A program made the position numbers and the translations under genes. Source: Myxococcales bacterium (GTDB lineage: Bacteria > Myxococcota_A > Polyangia > Polyangiales > Ga0077539). From it: a DNA stretch of 64,000 nt. Positions 1 through 11,430 of this stretch are shown piece after piece. The notes beneath the pieces were generated by a model that made no database searches, had not been told where the DNA came from, and was given only the letters and a program-made list of their open reading frames with translations. Every line of letters starts with the position of its first letter. Position 1 is the first letter of the stretch. The stretch lies in contig JAAFIF010000022.1 of assembly GCA_013298625.1 (NCBI GenBank), positions 12,757 to 76,756 of the forward strand. Direction: 5' to 3'.

Positions 1-639
1 GCGACCGCCGAGGCCGCTGTAGAGAAAGGCGGTGACGGTGTGGATCGAGAAGGCCCAGATGATCGAGAGAAAGACGAAGGGGAGGTACCACTTCGGGTTG
101 GGCTTCTTGCCGAGGTATCGGGTGTAGATGAGATAGCCGCACACGTGGAGGTTGAGCAGCAGGTATCCGTTGAGGACGATGACGTCCCAGCTCAGCATCG
201 AGACGGGCCAATGAAAACGGCCGATTCCTGGCAACATGTGCCAGAATCGGTCGGGGCGCCCGAGGTCGACCACGACGAAGAGCAGGGCCATGACGAGGGC
301 GGCGACCGCGAGCAGCTCGCCGATGATGACCACGTCGTGCATGTCGTGGTCGTCGTAGAGGTACGCGGGGACGACCATCATCACGCCGCCCGCCGCGAGG
401 CCGACGAGGAAGGTGAAATTGGCGATGTAGAGGCCCCAGGACACGTGGTCGGTCATGGCTGTGACCGCCATTCCGTTGGCCATTTGCAGGGCCCACGCGT
501 GCGCGCCCACGAGGGCGACGGCCGTCAGGACAAACATCCAGGTGTAGAAGACCCAGGTGCCCTCGCTGGCGCGCCAGAACACCTTGGCCAGAAACCTCGG
601 GTACGTCAGGTGGTGCGCGGTCTTTGTGTCTGCGCTCAC
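1..639 (-). CDS. NrfD/PsrC-family membrane subunit of a redox complex (3' end outside window)
   Basis: An integral membrane subunit that in this family exchanges electrons with the quinone pool. The 213 visible residues hold hydrophobic segments near 28-48, 68-92, 104-125, 148-172 and 186-206, joined by short loops with the family's Asp/Arg-rich turn (VVDLGRPDRFWH, about 123-134). The GTG start at 639 is chosen because GGAG lies 6 nt upstream and it begins 14 nt after the stop of the iron-sulfur gene. With the preceding FeS and tetraheme genes it forms a cytochrome c/FeS/NrfD module resembling the Nrf, Qrc and Hmc families. No molybdopterin subunit is visible in the window. The reading frame runs off the window edge, so the C-terminus is missing. 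Confidence 0.85.
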   Translation of the reverse strand, partial: MSADTKTAHHLTYPRFLAKVFWRASEGTWVFYTWMFVLTAVALVGAHAWALQMANGMAVTAMTDHVSWGLYIANFTFLVGLAAGGVMMVVPAYLYDDHDMHDVVIIGELLAVAALVMALLFVVVDLGRPDRFWHMLPGIGRFHWPVSMLSWDVIVLNGYLLLNLHVCGYLIYTRYLGKKPNPKWYLPFVFLSIIWAFSIHTVTAFLYSGLGGR

Positions 640-653
640 GGCGAACTCCAGAG

Positions 654-1568
654 TTACTTGTCGAAGAAATAGAAGAACCGAGGTTTGGTCCCGAGCTCTT
701 CTTTGAGCACGTAGACGCGCTTGTTCTCGAGGACCCAGCGGATCGAGCTGGATTCGTCGAGGATGTTTCCGAACACGCGCGCGCCGGTGGGGCAGGCCTC
801 GAGGCAGGCGGGGAGCTGTCCTTGCCGAGTCTTGTGCAGGCAGAACGTGCACTTCTCGACGACGCCCTGGGGGCGGATTCGATTGGACAGGTAGGACTGG
901 TTCGGGTTGATCTCGGCCGCGGGGATCTCTGGTTTTCGCCAGTTGAACCTGCGCGCGTGGTAGGGGCACGCGGCCTCGCAGTACCTGCAGCCGATGCACC
1001 AGTTGTAGTCGACCACGACGATGCCGTCGGGCTCTTGCCAGGTGGCTTCGACCGGGCAGACCTTGGTGCAGGGAGGATTCTCGCACTGCTGGCACTGCAC
1101 GGGCAGATAGAATTTGTCATCGGCGCGGACTGGGTGGTCGTAGTCGGCGCGGCCGCGCTCCATGTCCATGGAGCCTTGCTCCATTTCGAGCACGCGGATG
1201 TACGCGTTGTGCGAAGCGCGGTCGTGGTTGTTCTCTTTGTGGCAGGCCTCGACGCAGCGCCGGCAGCCGATGCAGAGCGAGAGGTTGAGCGCGTAGGCGA
1301 ACTGGACTCCGGCTTGGGGGCGGATGTCTTGGATGGTGACCTCGCGGCCGTACTTCTGCTTGGTCTCGGCTTCGAGGCGGGCGAGGACCTCGCGGATCTC
1401 TCGGCTCGAGAGCTCGCGGTAGTGCTTCTGCAGCCATTCTTGGACATTCGTGCTGTCCGTGAACTGCTGAATGGGGGCGAGGGCCGTGGCGAACGCGCCC
1501 GCGCCCAAGGTGGTGGCGAGGACCTTGAGGGCGACGCGACGCTTGACGGTGTCTTTGCTGTCATTCAT
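654..1568 (-). CDS. Four-cluster 4Fe-4S ferredoxin subunit with twin-arginine signal
   Basis: A periplasmic electron-transfer subunit expected to carry four 4Fe-4S clusters between the cytochrome and the NrfD-type membrane protein. The N-terminus has KRRVALKV followed by an Ala-rich hydrophobic stretch (about 9-32), which fits a Tat signal. Sixteen cysteines fall in four groups: CIGCRRCVEAC (99-109), CQQCENPPCTKVC (about 159-171), CIGCRYCEAAC (about 192-202) and CTFC plus CLEAC (about 240-260). This is the HmcB/NrfC/DsrO pattern. Its ATG start overlaps the last 8 nt of the cytochrome gene, so the two are probably translationally coupled. The electron donor or acceptor cannot be told from sequence. 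Confidence 0.9.
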   Translation of the reverse strand: MNDSKDTVKRRVALKVLATTLGAGAFATALAPIQQFTDSTNVQEWLQKHYRELSSREIREVLARLEAETKQKYGREVTIQDIRPQAGVQFAYALNLSLCIGCRRCVEACHKENNHDRASHNAYIRVLEMEQGSMDMERGRADYDHPVRADDKFYLPVQCQQCENPPCTKVCPVEATWQEPDGIVVVDYNWCIGCRYCEAACPYHARRFNWRKPEIPAAEINPNQSYLSNRIRPQGVVEKCTFCLHKTRQGQLPACLEACPTGARVFGNILDESSSIRWVLENKRVYVLKEELGTKPRFFYFFDK

Positions 1569-2241
1569 GGCTTGCTCCCGAGGCGCGGTGGGCGGCGGGC
1601 AGATCGCGCGGCGGCGGCGCGGGGCTGAACTGTGGAAACCGCGGCGCGTGGGGATCGTGGCAATCCGCGCAGTGGTTGCGAATCTGCGGGCCTCGGCGGA
1701 GGTCCCAATACCCGCTCATTCCTCCGTGCGCGCCGTGCTGGTAGTCGCGCGCCTGGGGGCCGTGGCATTGCGCGCACAGCTGCATCGCGGCGGTCATCGC
1801 GATGGACTCACCCGTGGCGAGGCGCAGTCGGTTGTAGTGCGCGGGGTCGTGGCACGAGGCGCACTGGTTGCTGCCGTGCTCGAAGTGCATCGCCGCGTGC
1901 GGACCGCGGAGGTTGGCGGTGCCGGTTGGAAGTGCGAGCTGCTGCGTGCTGTGGCAGGTCTCGCAGCGCACTTCGACGGGGCGTCCGAGGGCGTCGGTCT
2001 CGCGCGTCGAGATGGCTTCGAGCCAGCGCGGTTGGTGGATGGTGACGGCGTGCAGCGCGGCGTCGCCGGTGGCGGCCTCCGTGGGCGGGGCGAAGATGCG
2101 CTCTCGCGCGTCGCGGTTGCCGCAGGCGCCGACGGCGAAGGCCAGGGCGAACGGGGCGGACCAGGTGAGCGTCGCCGCGCGTGGGCGTCGCCGAGCGTGG
2201 GGCGCCGGGGCGCCGCGGGGCAGAGAGACCATTGCGTGCAT
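1561..2241 (-). CDS. Tetraheme c-type cytochrome, exported, probable lipoprotein
   Basis: A multiheme cytochrome c that probably supplies or takes electrons for the FeS/NrfD subunits encoded next. Four CXXCH motifs are visible: CETCH, CASCH, CAQCH and CADCH. Extra histidines that could serve as distal ligands surround them. The frame is open upstream, but the start at 2241 is preferred because GGAG lies 3 nt before the ATG; a second ATG follows at 2232. Translation from there gives a basic N-terminus and the hydrophobic stretch FALAFAVGAC, which looks like a lipoprotein signal. The length is 226 residues. It is the first gene of the three-gene module. Confidence 0.85.
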   Translation of the reverse strand: MHAMVSLPRGAPAPHARRRPRAATLTWSAPFALAFAVGACGNRDARERIFAPPTEAATGDAALHAVTIHQPRWLEAISTRETDALGRPVEVRCETCHSTQQLALPTGTANLRGPHAAMHFEHGSNQCASCHDPAHYNRLRLATGESIAMTAAMQLCAQCHGPQARDYQHGAHGGMSGYWDLRRGPQIRNHCADCHDPHAPRFPQFSPAPPPRDLPAAHRASGASHE

Positions 2242-2443
2242 CGACTCCGAGGGAGCCCAACGCACAAATAGGACCAACTGATCCTGTTTGAACGGACTGT
2301 GATTCCGCAGGCGAAAACACTGGATCAGAGGATCGCTTGACTTGGCAGAGCGCTCTTCGCGTTCGTGCAGAACGTGCGTCGACGTGAACCTCGTGCGCCG
2401 CGGAGGACCGCTGGTGGAGGCTGCGGTGGCCGCTTGACGAGGG

Positions 2444-2887
2444 GTGAAGACGAACGAAGAGTGCGCGCCCGTGACCACCTCTCCGTACTCTGCGACGCGC
2501 ACCACGACGACCGGCACGTTGGGCAACGTGCTCTGGCTTCTCGTGGCGGGGGGCGCGCCGCTCGCGCTCGGCTACGCCGTGGCGGGGCTCGTGCTCGGGC
2601 TGACCATCATCGGGATTCCGTTTGCGATCGCGGCGATGAGGCTGGCCGTGTACGCGGCGCTGCCCTTCGATCGGCGCGTGGTGGACAAGCCCAACGGGAT
2701 CGGCTCGGGATTTCTGGGCTTCTTGTTCAACTTGTTGTGGCTGCTGATCGCGGGGTGGATCCTCGCGATCGGGCACCTGCTCTTTGCCTTTGGGTGCGCG
2801 ATCACGATCGTGGGTCTGCCCTTCGCGTGGGCGCACTTGAAGCTGGCGTGGCTGGCGCTCTGGCCCTTCGGCAAAGAGATCGTCTGA
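2444..2887 (+). CDS. yccF: YccF-family inner membrane protein
   Basis: A small inner-membrane protein of the YccF (DUF307) family, whose function is not established. Two copies of the family repeat are visible. The first has GNVLWLL and GLTIIGIPFAIAAMRLA (about residues 27-70). The second has FNLLWLLIAGW and CAITIVGLPFAWAHLKLA (about 95-137). Each repeat is followed by a Trp/Pro-Phe turn. The GTG start at 2444 has GAGGG directly before it, which is too close for a normal ribosome site. A GTG at 2471 (VTTSPYS) is a possible alternative that would shorten the hydrophilic N-terminus by nine residues. It is transcribed divergently from the cytochrome module. Confidence 0.8.
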   Translation: MKTNEECAPVTTSPYSATRTTTTGTLGNVLWLLVAGGAPLALGYAVAGLVLGLTIIGIPFAIAAMRLAVYAALPFDRRVVDKPNGIGSGFLGFLFNLLWLLIAGWILAIGHLLFAFGCAITIVGLPFAWAHLKLAWLALWPFGKEIV

Positions 2888-2889
2888 GT

Positions 2890-3372
2890 TCAGCGCGCGT
2901 CGGGACTCGCGTCGGTGGGCGCGACGTCCGCTGAGCTGCTTCGCTCGGGGGCGGGCGGGACGATCGGGGGCACGGAGGGCTCTTCTCTTCGGAGCATCGC
3001 TTCGAAGCGGTGGAGCGTCTCGACTTCGCGGCGCTCCCAGCGCGTCACGCGGCAGCGGCCGAAGTGGTAGAAGCCGAGCATTCCGAGGGTCGAGCCGCAG
3101 CGCTGACGGCCCATGGCGAGAAAGCGAAGGGCGAGCGCGATGACCTCGTCTTCGGTCATCGGCTGTCGCAGCGAGCGCATCACGCCGAAGGGGGCGAAGC
3201 GGCCTCGCGCGGTGTGCCAGCTGGTCTCGTGGTAGTCGATCGTCGCGAGCAGCGCGCGGGTGTGCACGTCAGGCGCGGCGCGCTCGATGGCGGCGGCGAC
3301 GGGCTCCATGCGTTCTCGGTGCTGCGTCCACCAGAGCGGCGCGACGAGCATCATGAGCGTGGCGACGTGCAT
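2890..3372 (-). CDS. Hypothetical small exported protein
   Basis: I do not recognise a named family. The 160-residue product begins with a short hydrophobic segment (MHVATLMMLVAPLWW) that could be a signal or anchor. A compact central region contains ATIDYHETSW, a Gly/Phe-rich turn and several Cys and Trp residues. The tail from about residue 130 is rich in Pro, Ser and Ala. The YHETSW segment with a glutamate after a hydrophobic helix is loosely reminiscent of lysozyme-like folds, but this is a weak impression. Its stop lies 3 nt from the convergent yccF stop. Confidence 0.6.
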   Translation of the reverse strand: MHVATLMMLVAPLWWTQHRERMEPVAAAIERAAPDVHTRALLATIDYHETSWHTARGRFAPFGVMRSLRQPMTEDEVIALALRFLAMGRQRCGSTLGMLGFYHFGRCRVTRWERREVETLHRFEAMLRREEPSVPPIVPPAPERSSSADVAPTDASPDAR

Positions 3373-3573
3373 CCGGGCAGTGTGCGGCAGGTCTCACCCG
3401 CAGGGCAAAGGCGAGAAATGCGGGGGCGCGGGCCGCTTCGTCATGCTGTACCCTTGCGCGCCCAGCGGGCTGGGAGCAAAACCCCCGGCTCCAAGGTTCC
3501 CGTGAGCGTGAGCGTGGTGCGCGAGAGCGCGCAGCGCTGATGGCGCACCCCTCGAAAGGCGAAATAGCCCCCC

Positions 3574-6942
<3,369 letters not shown>

Positions 6943-7209
6943 GAGCTGGATTCAAAACCTCCCGTCGCTGCACGGCAGATCCGCGGCGCCCTGCGGCGTC
7001 GACCGTTCTCGACGGGCATCCAGCCCGTCTTCGAACGCTCTCCTTGCAGTGCTTGCGTCTCTTTGCGCAGCTCGGTCCGGTTCTGAAACCAGCTCTAAGC
7101 GCGGAGAGTTTGCGATCGCGTTCGCGCGGGGATCACTGACCGTTACACGAGGGGGCGTGGCCGTTGTCGCGAGACCTCGCGGCGTGCCAGCGTCGGTGGT
7201 CGAACCCCA

Positions 7210-7740
7210 ATGACCATGGACGCGCGCTGCAAGATTCACCACGTCGACGAGCGCTGCTGCTTCGCCACGCGCGACGACGTCACCGTGTCTGTCTGGAGAG
7301 GCATCCCCACGATGGACCGCATCGTGGCGCAGCGCTCGGTGCTCGAGCGCACGCTGCGCCTCTACGACAAGGTCTACTCGCTCACGGCGATCCGCGCGTC
7401 GGACATGAGCATGGGGCAGTTCTCGGACGACAAGATGCGGGTCGAGTTCGAGAAGCTCAGCAAGCTGATGGACGGCTCGCTCGTCGCGCACGCGCTGGTG
7501 ATCCTCGGGACGGGCTTCATCGCGGCGACGCTGCGCAGCGTGACGGTCTCGCTCGGGATGATCATGCGCTCGCGCGTGGCGGGCAAGTCGTTCGACGACG
7601 TGTTTGCCGGGTCGAAGTGGCTCGTCACGCAGCGCGAAGGCGGCCCGCGCGCGGGCGAACAAGAGGCGCTCGACGGGCTGCTTCGCACGGTCAACGCGCA
7701 GCTCGACTCGCACGTTCCGAGCGGCGCCGCGGCGCGGTAG
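7210..7740 (+). CDS. Hypothetical protein, possible STAS-like fold
   Basis: No family is recognised with certainty. The 176-residue soluble protein has an N-terminal beta-rich part (WRGIPTMDRIVAQRSVLE), a central amphipathic region, and an alternating hydrophobic segment near 95-125 (HALVILGTGFIAATLRSVTVSLGM, shown here only as positions and composition beyond its first half). The order of strands and helices recalls the STAS/SpoIIAA-like proteins common in myxobacteria, but no diagnostic residue is visible. The ATG at 7210 follows a 267-nt gap after secA. Its stop abuts the convergent gene at 7741. Confidence 0.6.
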   Translation: MTMDARCKIHHVDERCCFATRDDVTVSVWRGIPTMDRIVAQRSVLERTLRLYDKVYSLTAIRASDMSMGQFSDDKMRVEFEKLSKLMDGSLVAHALVILGTGFIAATLRSVTVSLGMIMRSRVAGKSFDDVFAGSKWLVTQREGGPRAGEQEALDGLLRTVNAQLDSHVPSGAAAR

Positions 7741-8025
7741 TCACAGCGATCGATCGAGCTCGTCCTGCGCGCGCAGCACTTCGACCGCGGCGTCTTCGCG
7801 GCTCGCGTAGTGCGTCGCGAAATCGTCGAACCAGCGGCCCTCGCGGGTGGTGGGGTCGAGCGTCGCGAGGTATCGCTTCGCGCGCTGCGAGAGCGCTGCT
7901 CGATCGCGCTCTGCAGCGAGGGCGCGCTCGCGGTCGATCGCGGCGGATCGCTCACGGGACTCTCGTGCGTCGCGGGCGGAATACTCCTCGCGCAGCGAGG
8001 CCAGCATGCGGTCGATGGGGTTCAT
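7741..8025 (-). CDS. Hypothetical small charged helical protein
   Basis: A 94-residue protein composed mainly of Arg, Glu, Asp and Ala, predicted to be almost entirely helical with a coiled-coil-like middle (SRERSAAIDRERALAAERD). A more ordered C-terminal half contains a Trp-Phe pair (GRWFDDFATHY). I do not recognise a family. Its ATG begins 1 nt after the stop of the VWA gene, so the two are co-transcribed and it may bind or regulate the VWA protein. No signal peptide or membrane segment is seen. Confidence 0.65.
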   Translation of the reverse strand: MNPIDRMLASLREEYSARDARESRERSAAIDRERALAAERDRAALSQRAKRYLATLDPTTREGRWFDDFATHYASREDAAVEVLRAQDELDRSL

Positions 8026-8026
8026 G

Positions 8027-8632
8027 TCAGTCGCGGATGGCGTCGAGCAGGACCTCGCTCAACGGGCGGTCTTCGAGGTCGGTGACCGTGAGGGTGTCGA
8101 CGATGTCGAAGCGCGCTCCGGCGCGGGTGAGGTCGTCGTCGAGCGCCGCGAGAAAGCGCGCGGCTCCAGGGTCGTCGCCGACTTGAACGAAGCAAACGGC
8201 GAGCTCTTCGTCGCGCTCGATCTTGCGCGAGGCCTCGATCAAGACCTTCATCACCGCGCGTTGGTCGTCGGGCTCTCCGTCGGTCACGACGAGGATGGTC
8301 TCGGGCTTGTGCGCGGCGGGCTTCGATGATTTGCGGGCGAAATACTGGCCGAGCGCGTCGTCGAGCACGCCGGCGAGGTTGGTCGAGCCCATCGGTTCGT
8401 TCTCGCGAAACAGCCGAGAGACGGTGTCCGTGCGCACGTTGTCGTAGCGCTTGAAGCGGCCGTTGAAGAGGTAGACCGTGAGCCCGTCGGGGTCGAGCTG
8501 CTCGCAGCGCGAGGCGAGCGCGAGGGTGGACTCTTGAACGACGCTCCAACGCGAGCGGCCCGTGCGGGCGTCGGGTTGGGCCATGCTGCCGCTCTTGTCG
8601 AGGATCAGCGTGTAGTCCCGGTTCTCGATCAT
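8027..8632 (-). CDS. von Willebrand factor A domain protein
   Basis: A 201-residue protein that is essentially a single VWA domain. The metal-ion-dependent adhesion site is intact: DKSGSM near residue 11, the threonine in MGSTNL, and DGEPD after a hydrophobic strand (ILVVTDGEPDD). The frame is open to 8782, but the start at 8632 is preferred because GGAGGT stands 7 nt upstream and the product then begins directly with the first strand of the domain. There is no signal peptide, so it is probably cytosolic. Such stand-alone VWA proteins often work with MoxR-type ATPases, but none is encoded nearby. Confidence 0.85.
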   Translation of the reverse strand: MIENRDYTLILDKSGSMAQPDARTGRSRWSVVQESTLALASRCEQLDPDGLTVYLFNGRFKRYDNVRTDTVSRLFRENEPMGSTNLAGVLDDALGQYFARKSSKPAAHKPETILVVTDGEPDDQRAVMKVLIEASRKIERDEELAVCFVQVGDDPGAARFLAALDDDLTRAGARFDIVDTLTVTDLEDRPLSEVLLDAIRD

Positions 8633-9218
8633 GTGGTGGACCTCCGTCCCGTCGCCGCGGCCGCACACAATGGGCGGCCGGCCCTCTCGACTCGAATGCG
8701 AGCGAAGGCGATCGGCGACGAGGCACAGCGATGACGCCGAGGGCGGGGTGGCGCAAGCGGTCGATTCGCGATTCGTCAGCAAAAATGCAGATAGAACTGA
8801 GTTGATGCCTATCTAATACGTGCGGAGAGACCCGCGATGGAGGCGTTGGCGGCGCTGGGGGATTGACGCGCTCGGGGGGCGTTCGTATCAGCCCAGTTCA
8901 TCGCCGAGCGACGCGTGGTGTGCGTCGCAAGCCAACGGCGAGGAGGTCAGCCCGGGGCGTCCGGGCGGTGTGTGTGTTCGAAGTGCTTCTCGTGCGCGTC
9001 GCCGTGGCTCGCGGACAGAGAAGTGTTTCGTCATCAACGTCGGAGCGATTCCGACGACACCGCCGACGCCTGTGGCGATCTCGTCCGAGCCGACGAGCGT
9101 CGCGCAGCGCTCTGTCGCTTCGCTGTGACCGCGCGTAGAGCTGCGCGCGGGCCGTCAGTCGTCGCGGCGTCGGCGAACGCGCGTCCCGCAGCGAGGCGCG
9201 CGAAGGAGTGCAGCCGTC
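8633..9218. other. Long intergenic stretch between divergent VWA and TerC genes
   Basis: This is the longest gene-free stretch of the window. Open frames here are Arg/Ser-rich and lack convincing starts, so I do not call genes. It presumably holds promoters for both neighbours. I looked for a manganese (yybP-ykoY) riboswitch, which often precedes TerC-family genes, and did not see its GGGGAGUA core. A G+C-rich hairpin (CCCGG, 5-nt loop, CCGGG) sits near 8952-8966. Confidence 0.4.
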
Positions 9219-10028
9219 ATGCATTGGTTCTCGATCGACACGCTCATCGCCCTGGCCACCCTCACGACGCTCGAGGTCGTGCTGGGCATCGACAACGTGA
9301 TCGTCCTGGCGCTCACCGTCGCGAAGCTGCCCGAAGCGCAGCGGGACCGCGCGCGCAAGATCGGTCTCTTTCTCGCGCTCTTCACGAGGCTCGCGCTGCT
9401 CTCGACGCTCGCGTGGATCACGCGGCTCACGGCGACGCTGTTCACCGTCGCGGGGCACGGCTTCTCGGGGCGCGACCTGGTCTTGATCGCGGGCGGAGCG
9501 TTTTTGGTCGCGAAGGCGTCGACCGAGATCTTCGAGCGCACCGAGGGTGAAGAGGACGAAGACGGGCCGCGCGCGACCAGGCGTGCGCGCAGGGCGCCGT
9601 CGTTTGCGCTGGTGATCGCGCAGGTGGTCGCGCTGGACATCGTGTTCTCGCTCGACTCGGTGATCACGGCCGTCGGGATGTCTCGTCAGCTCGCGGTGAT
9701 GTGCGCGGCGGTCGTGCTGGCCGCGGGCGTGATGTTCTTCGGCGCGAAGGCGATCGGCTCGTTTATCGAGCGGCACCCGAGCACGAAGGTCCTCGCGCTG
9801 AGCTTCTTGATGCTCGTCGGCGTGACGCTCGTGGCCGACGGGATGGGGCATCACATCCAGAAGGGATATCTCTACTCGGCGATGGGCTTCGCGTTCGCGG
9901 TCGAGTGCGTCAACCTCTGGAAGCGCCGCGTGGCGCGGGCCGTTCGCGCGATGACGGAGGCTGTCGAAGAGGGACCCGAGGCGCGCGTGGCTACCGTCGC
10001 TGAGCGCGATCCGCGACGCGAGCAGTAA
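9219..10028 (+). CDS. TerC/Alx-family integral membrane protein
   Basis: A polytopic membrane protein of the TerC family, some members of which export manganese or support metal homeostasis during secretion. Two copies of the family signature are present. EVVLGIDNVI (19-28) lies in the first membrane segment and DIVFSLDSV (about 140-148) in the matching later segment, each with membrane-embedded acidic residues. A charged cytoplasmic loop (about 107-130) separates the two halves, and a charged tail follows residue 235. The ATG at 9219 follows GGAG about 11 nt upstream. The last 38 nt overlap the 3' end of the convergent receiver/DUF4388 gene. Confidence 0.9.
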   Translation: MHWFSIDTLIALATLTTLEVVLGIDNVIVLALTVAKLPEAQRDRARKIGLFLALFTRLALLSTLAWITRLTATLFTVAGHGFSGRDLVLIAGGAFLVAKASTEIFERTEGEEDEDGPRATRRARRAPSFALVIAQVVALDIVFSLDSVITAVGMSRQLAVMCAAVVLAAGVMFFGAKAIGSFIERHPSTKVLALSFLMLVGVTLVADGMGHHIQKGYLYSAMGFAFAVECVNLWKRRVARAVRAMTEAVEEGPEARVATVAERDPRREQ

Positions 10029-11430
10029 GGGCAGAGCGCAGCGCGGCCGCGACGTTGCTCGCGGTCCACGGGGCGAGCGCTACGCCGACGGGGAGGGACA
10101 TCTCCGTCGTAAACACCTCCCGAGCGAGGGCGGCGCTGTCGGCCTCGCCGACGGCCACGAGGGCCGCGCTGGCGCCGGCGCCGAACACCGACCACAGGGG
10201 AGAAAACTCGCGCGTCGCGGGGACGGCGAAGAGCTCGAGGCGAAGGGCGCCGATCACGAGCGTTCCGACGGGGGCGAGGGTCTCGTTGTCGCCGCCGCTG
10301 CCTGCGCCTTCGGCGGCGACGAAGCCCGCGACGCCGCCGAGGGCGCGGGCGAGGGCCACGTCTGCGCTCGCGACGTCGTGGTCGACGACGACGACGACCC
10401 GCGCTCCGCCGAAGTTCGCGACGCGCTCGGCGAGGGCGCGAGCGATGGTCGAGTCGAGCACTTCGACGCGGCCCGAGCTCGTCCCGCCAGCGACCTCGAT
10501 GAGCCCCTCTCGTCGCAGCTCATCGAGGGCAGCGAGCAGGTCTGCGTCGGGCAGCGGCGAGGCGTCGAGCAGCGCGCCGAGGGTCTTGGTCGTGTCGAGC
10601 AGTCGAGCGACCTCGAAGAGCGATGGCTCGCGTTCGAAGCGATCGGTGATGGCCGCGGGCCACACGAGGCGGGCCTTGCGGACCTCCATCCAGGGCTCGG
10701 GCATCGAGGGCTTGAGCCGCGCGATCTCGTCGAGCTGCCGAGTGGCTTCGAAGAGCGCGGGGCCGAGGGCCATGGACTCGAGGCTCGACTGGACGTGATC
10801 GAGCTCGCGGTGGTTGAAGACAAACGAGCCTTCGGGGAGGGCGAGCAGTCGGACGAAGGCCTTCATTCCTGCGGCGGTCCCGCAGGTGATGGACTTGACC
10901 TCGCCGGTGTCGAGCACGACCGAGCCGAAGCGCCCCGGGGCGTCGACCGAGAGCGTTCCGGTCGCGCGATTCACCGCGAAGAGCTGCAACAAGTCCGGAA
11001 AGGTGATCTGCGCGAGGTCACCCCGCAGCTCTCGCGCGTTGCTCGCCGCGCGCTGCCGCGTCACCACCAGCGCTTCGAGCCGCGAGGACGCCTCGTCCGC
11101 GTGGATGGGCTTGCTCAGCGTGAGGGCGATCTCTCTGCGCGCGGGCAGCTCGCGCGGGTCACCGGAGGCGAGCGCGACGACCAGCGTCGAGGCAGTGCGC
11201 GCGTCGTTGCGCAGCGACTCCATGAGCGCGCGCAGGTCGAGCGACGGCGAGTCCGCGTCGATGACCAGCAAATCCGCTGGCTCGCGCGCGAGCGCATCGA
11301 GGGTGCTCTGCCCGTCGGGCAGCCGCTCGATCACGAAGCCTCTGCCGGCCAGCGAGGCCGCGAGCGCCCCGCCTTCGCGCGCGCGCGGACCGATCGCGCC
11401 GACGTCGAGAAACACAGCCCTGCGGGTCAT
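9991..11430 (-). CDS. Receiver-like domain + DUF4388 (PATAN) + degenerate GTPase-like C-terminus
   Basis: A 479-residue signalling protein. Residues 1-115 look like a response-regulator receiver fold, with Asp in LLVIDADSPSLD (about 54-65) and KP in LTLSKPIH. A DUF4388 domain follows at about 130-235 (LRGDLAQITFPDLLQLF and ATGTLSV). The final third (about 340-470) has strands and loops resembling a small Ras/MglA-type GTPase (LRLELFAVPA, SAALVAVGEAD) but no P-loop, so I infer a degenerate, non-hydrolysing version. The GTG/ATG junction overlaps the previous gene by ATGA. It is the last gene of the dapF operon and overlaps terC convergently. Confidence 0.75.
   Translation of the reverse strand: MTRRAVFLDVGAIGPRAREGGALAASLAGRGFVIERLPDGQSTLDALAREPADLLVIDADSPSLDLRALMESLRNDARTASTLVVALASGDPRELPARREIALTLSKPIHADEASSRLEALVVTRQRAASNARELRGDLAQITFPDLLQLFAVNRATGTLSVDAPGRFGSVVLDTGEVKSITCGTAAGMKAFVRLLALPEGSFVFNHRELDHVQSSLESMALGPALFEATRQLDEIARLKPSMPEPWMEVRKARLVWPAAITDRFEREPSLFEVARLLDTTKTLGALLDASPLPDADLLAALDELRREGLIEVAGGTSSGRVEVLDSTIARALAERVANFGGARVVVVVDHDVASADVALARALGGVAGFVAAEGAGSGGDNETLAPVGTLVIGALRLELFAVPATREFSPLWSVFGAGASAALVAVGEADSAALAREVFTTEMSLPVGVALAPWTASNVAAALRSALTARVADRAQRR

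Noticed and set aside
2278..2328. Inverted repeat CTGATCC/GGATCAG between the cytochrome module and yccF
   Set aside because: Arms of 7 nt are 37 nt apart with no promoter in register; could be chance.
8820..9138. Arg/Ser-rich open frames in the gap before the TerC-family gene
   Set aside because: No ribosome site, composition typical of non-coding high-G+C DNA.
9000..9218. Possible manganese (yybP-ykoY) riboswitch before the TerC-family gene
   Set aside because: The conserved GGGGAGUA core and paired helices could not be found; a covariance-model search would settle it.
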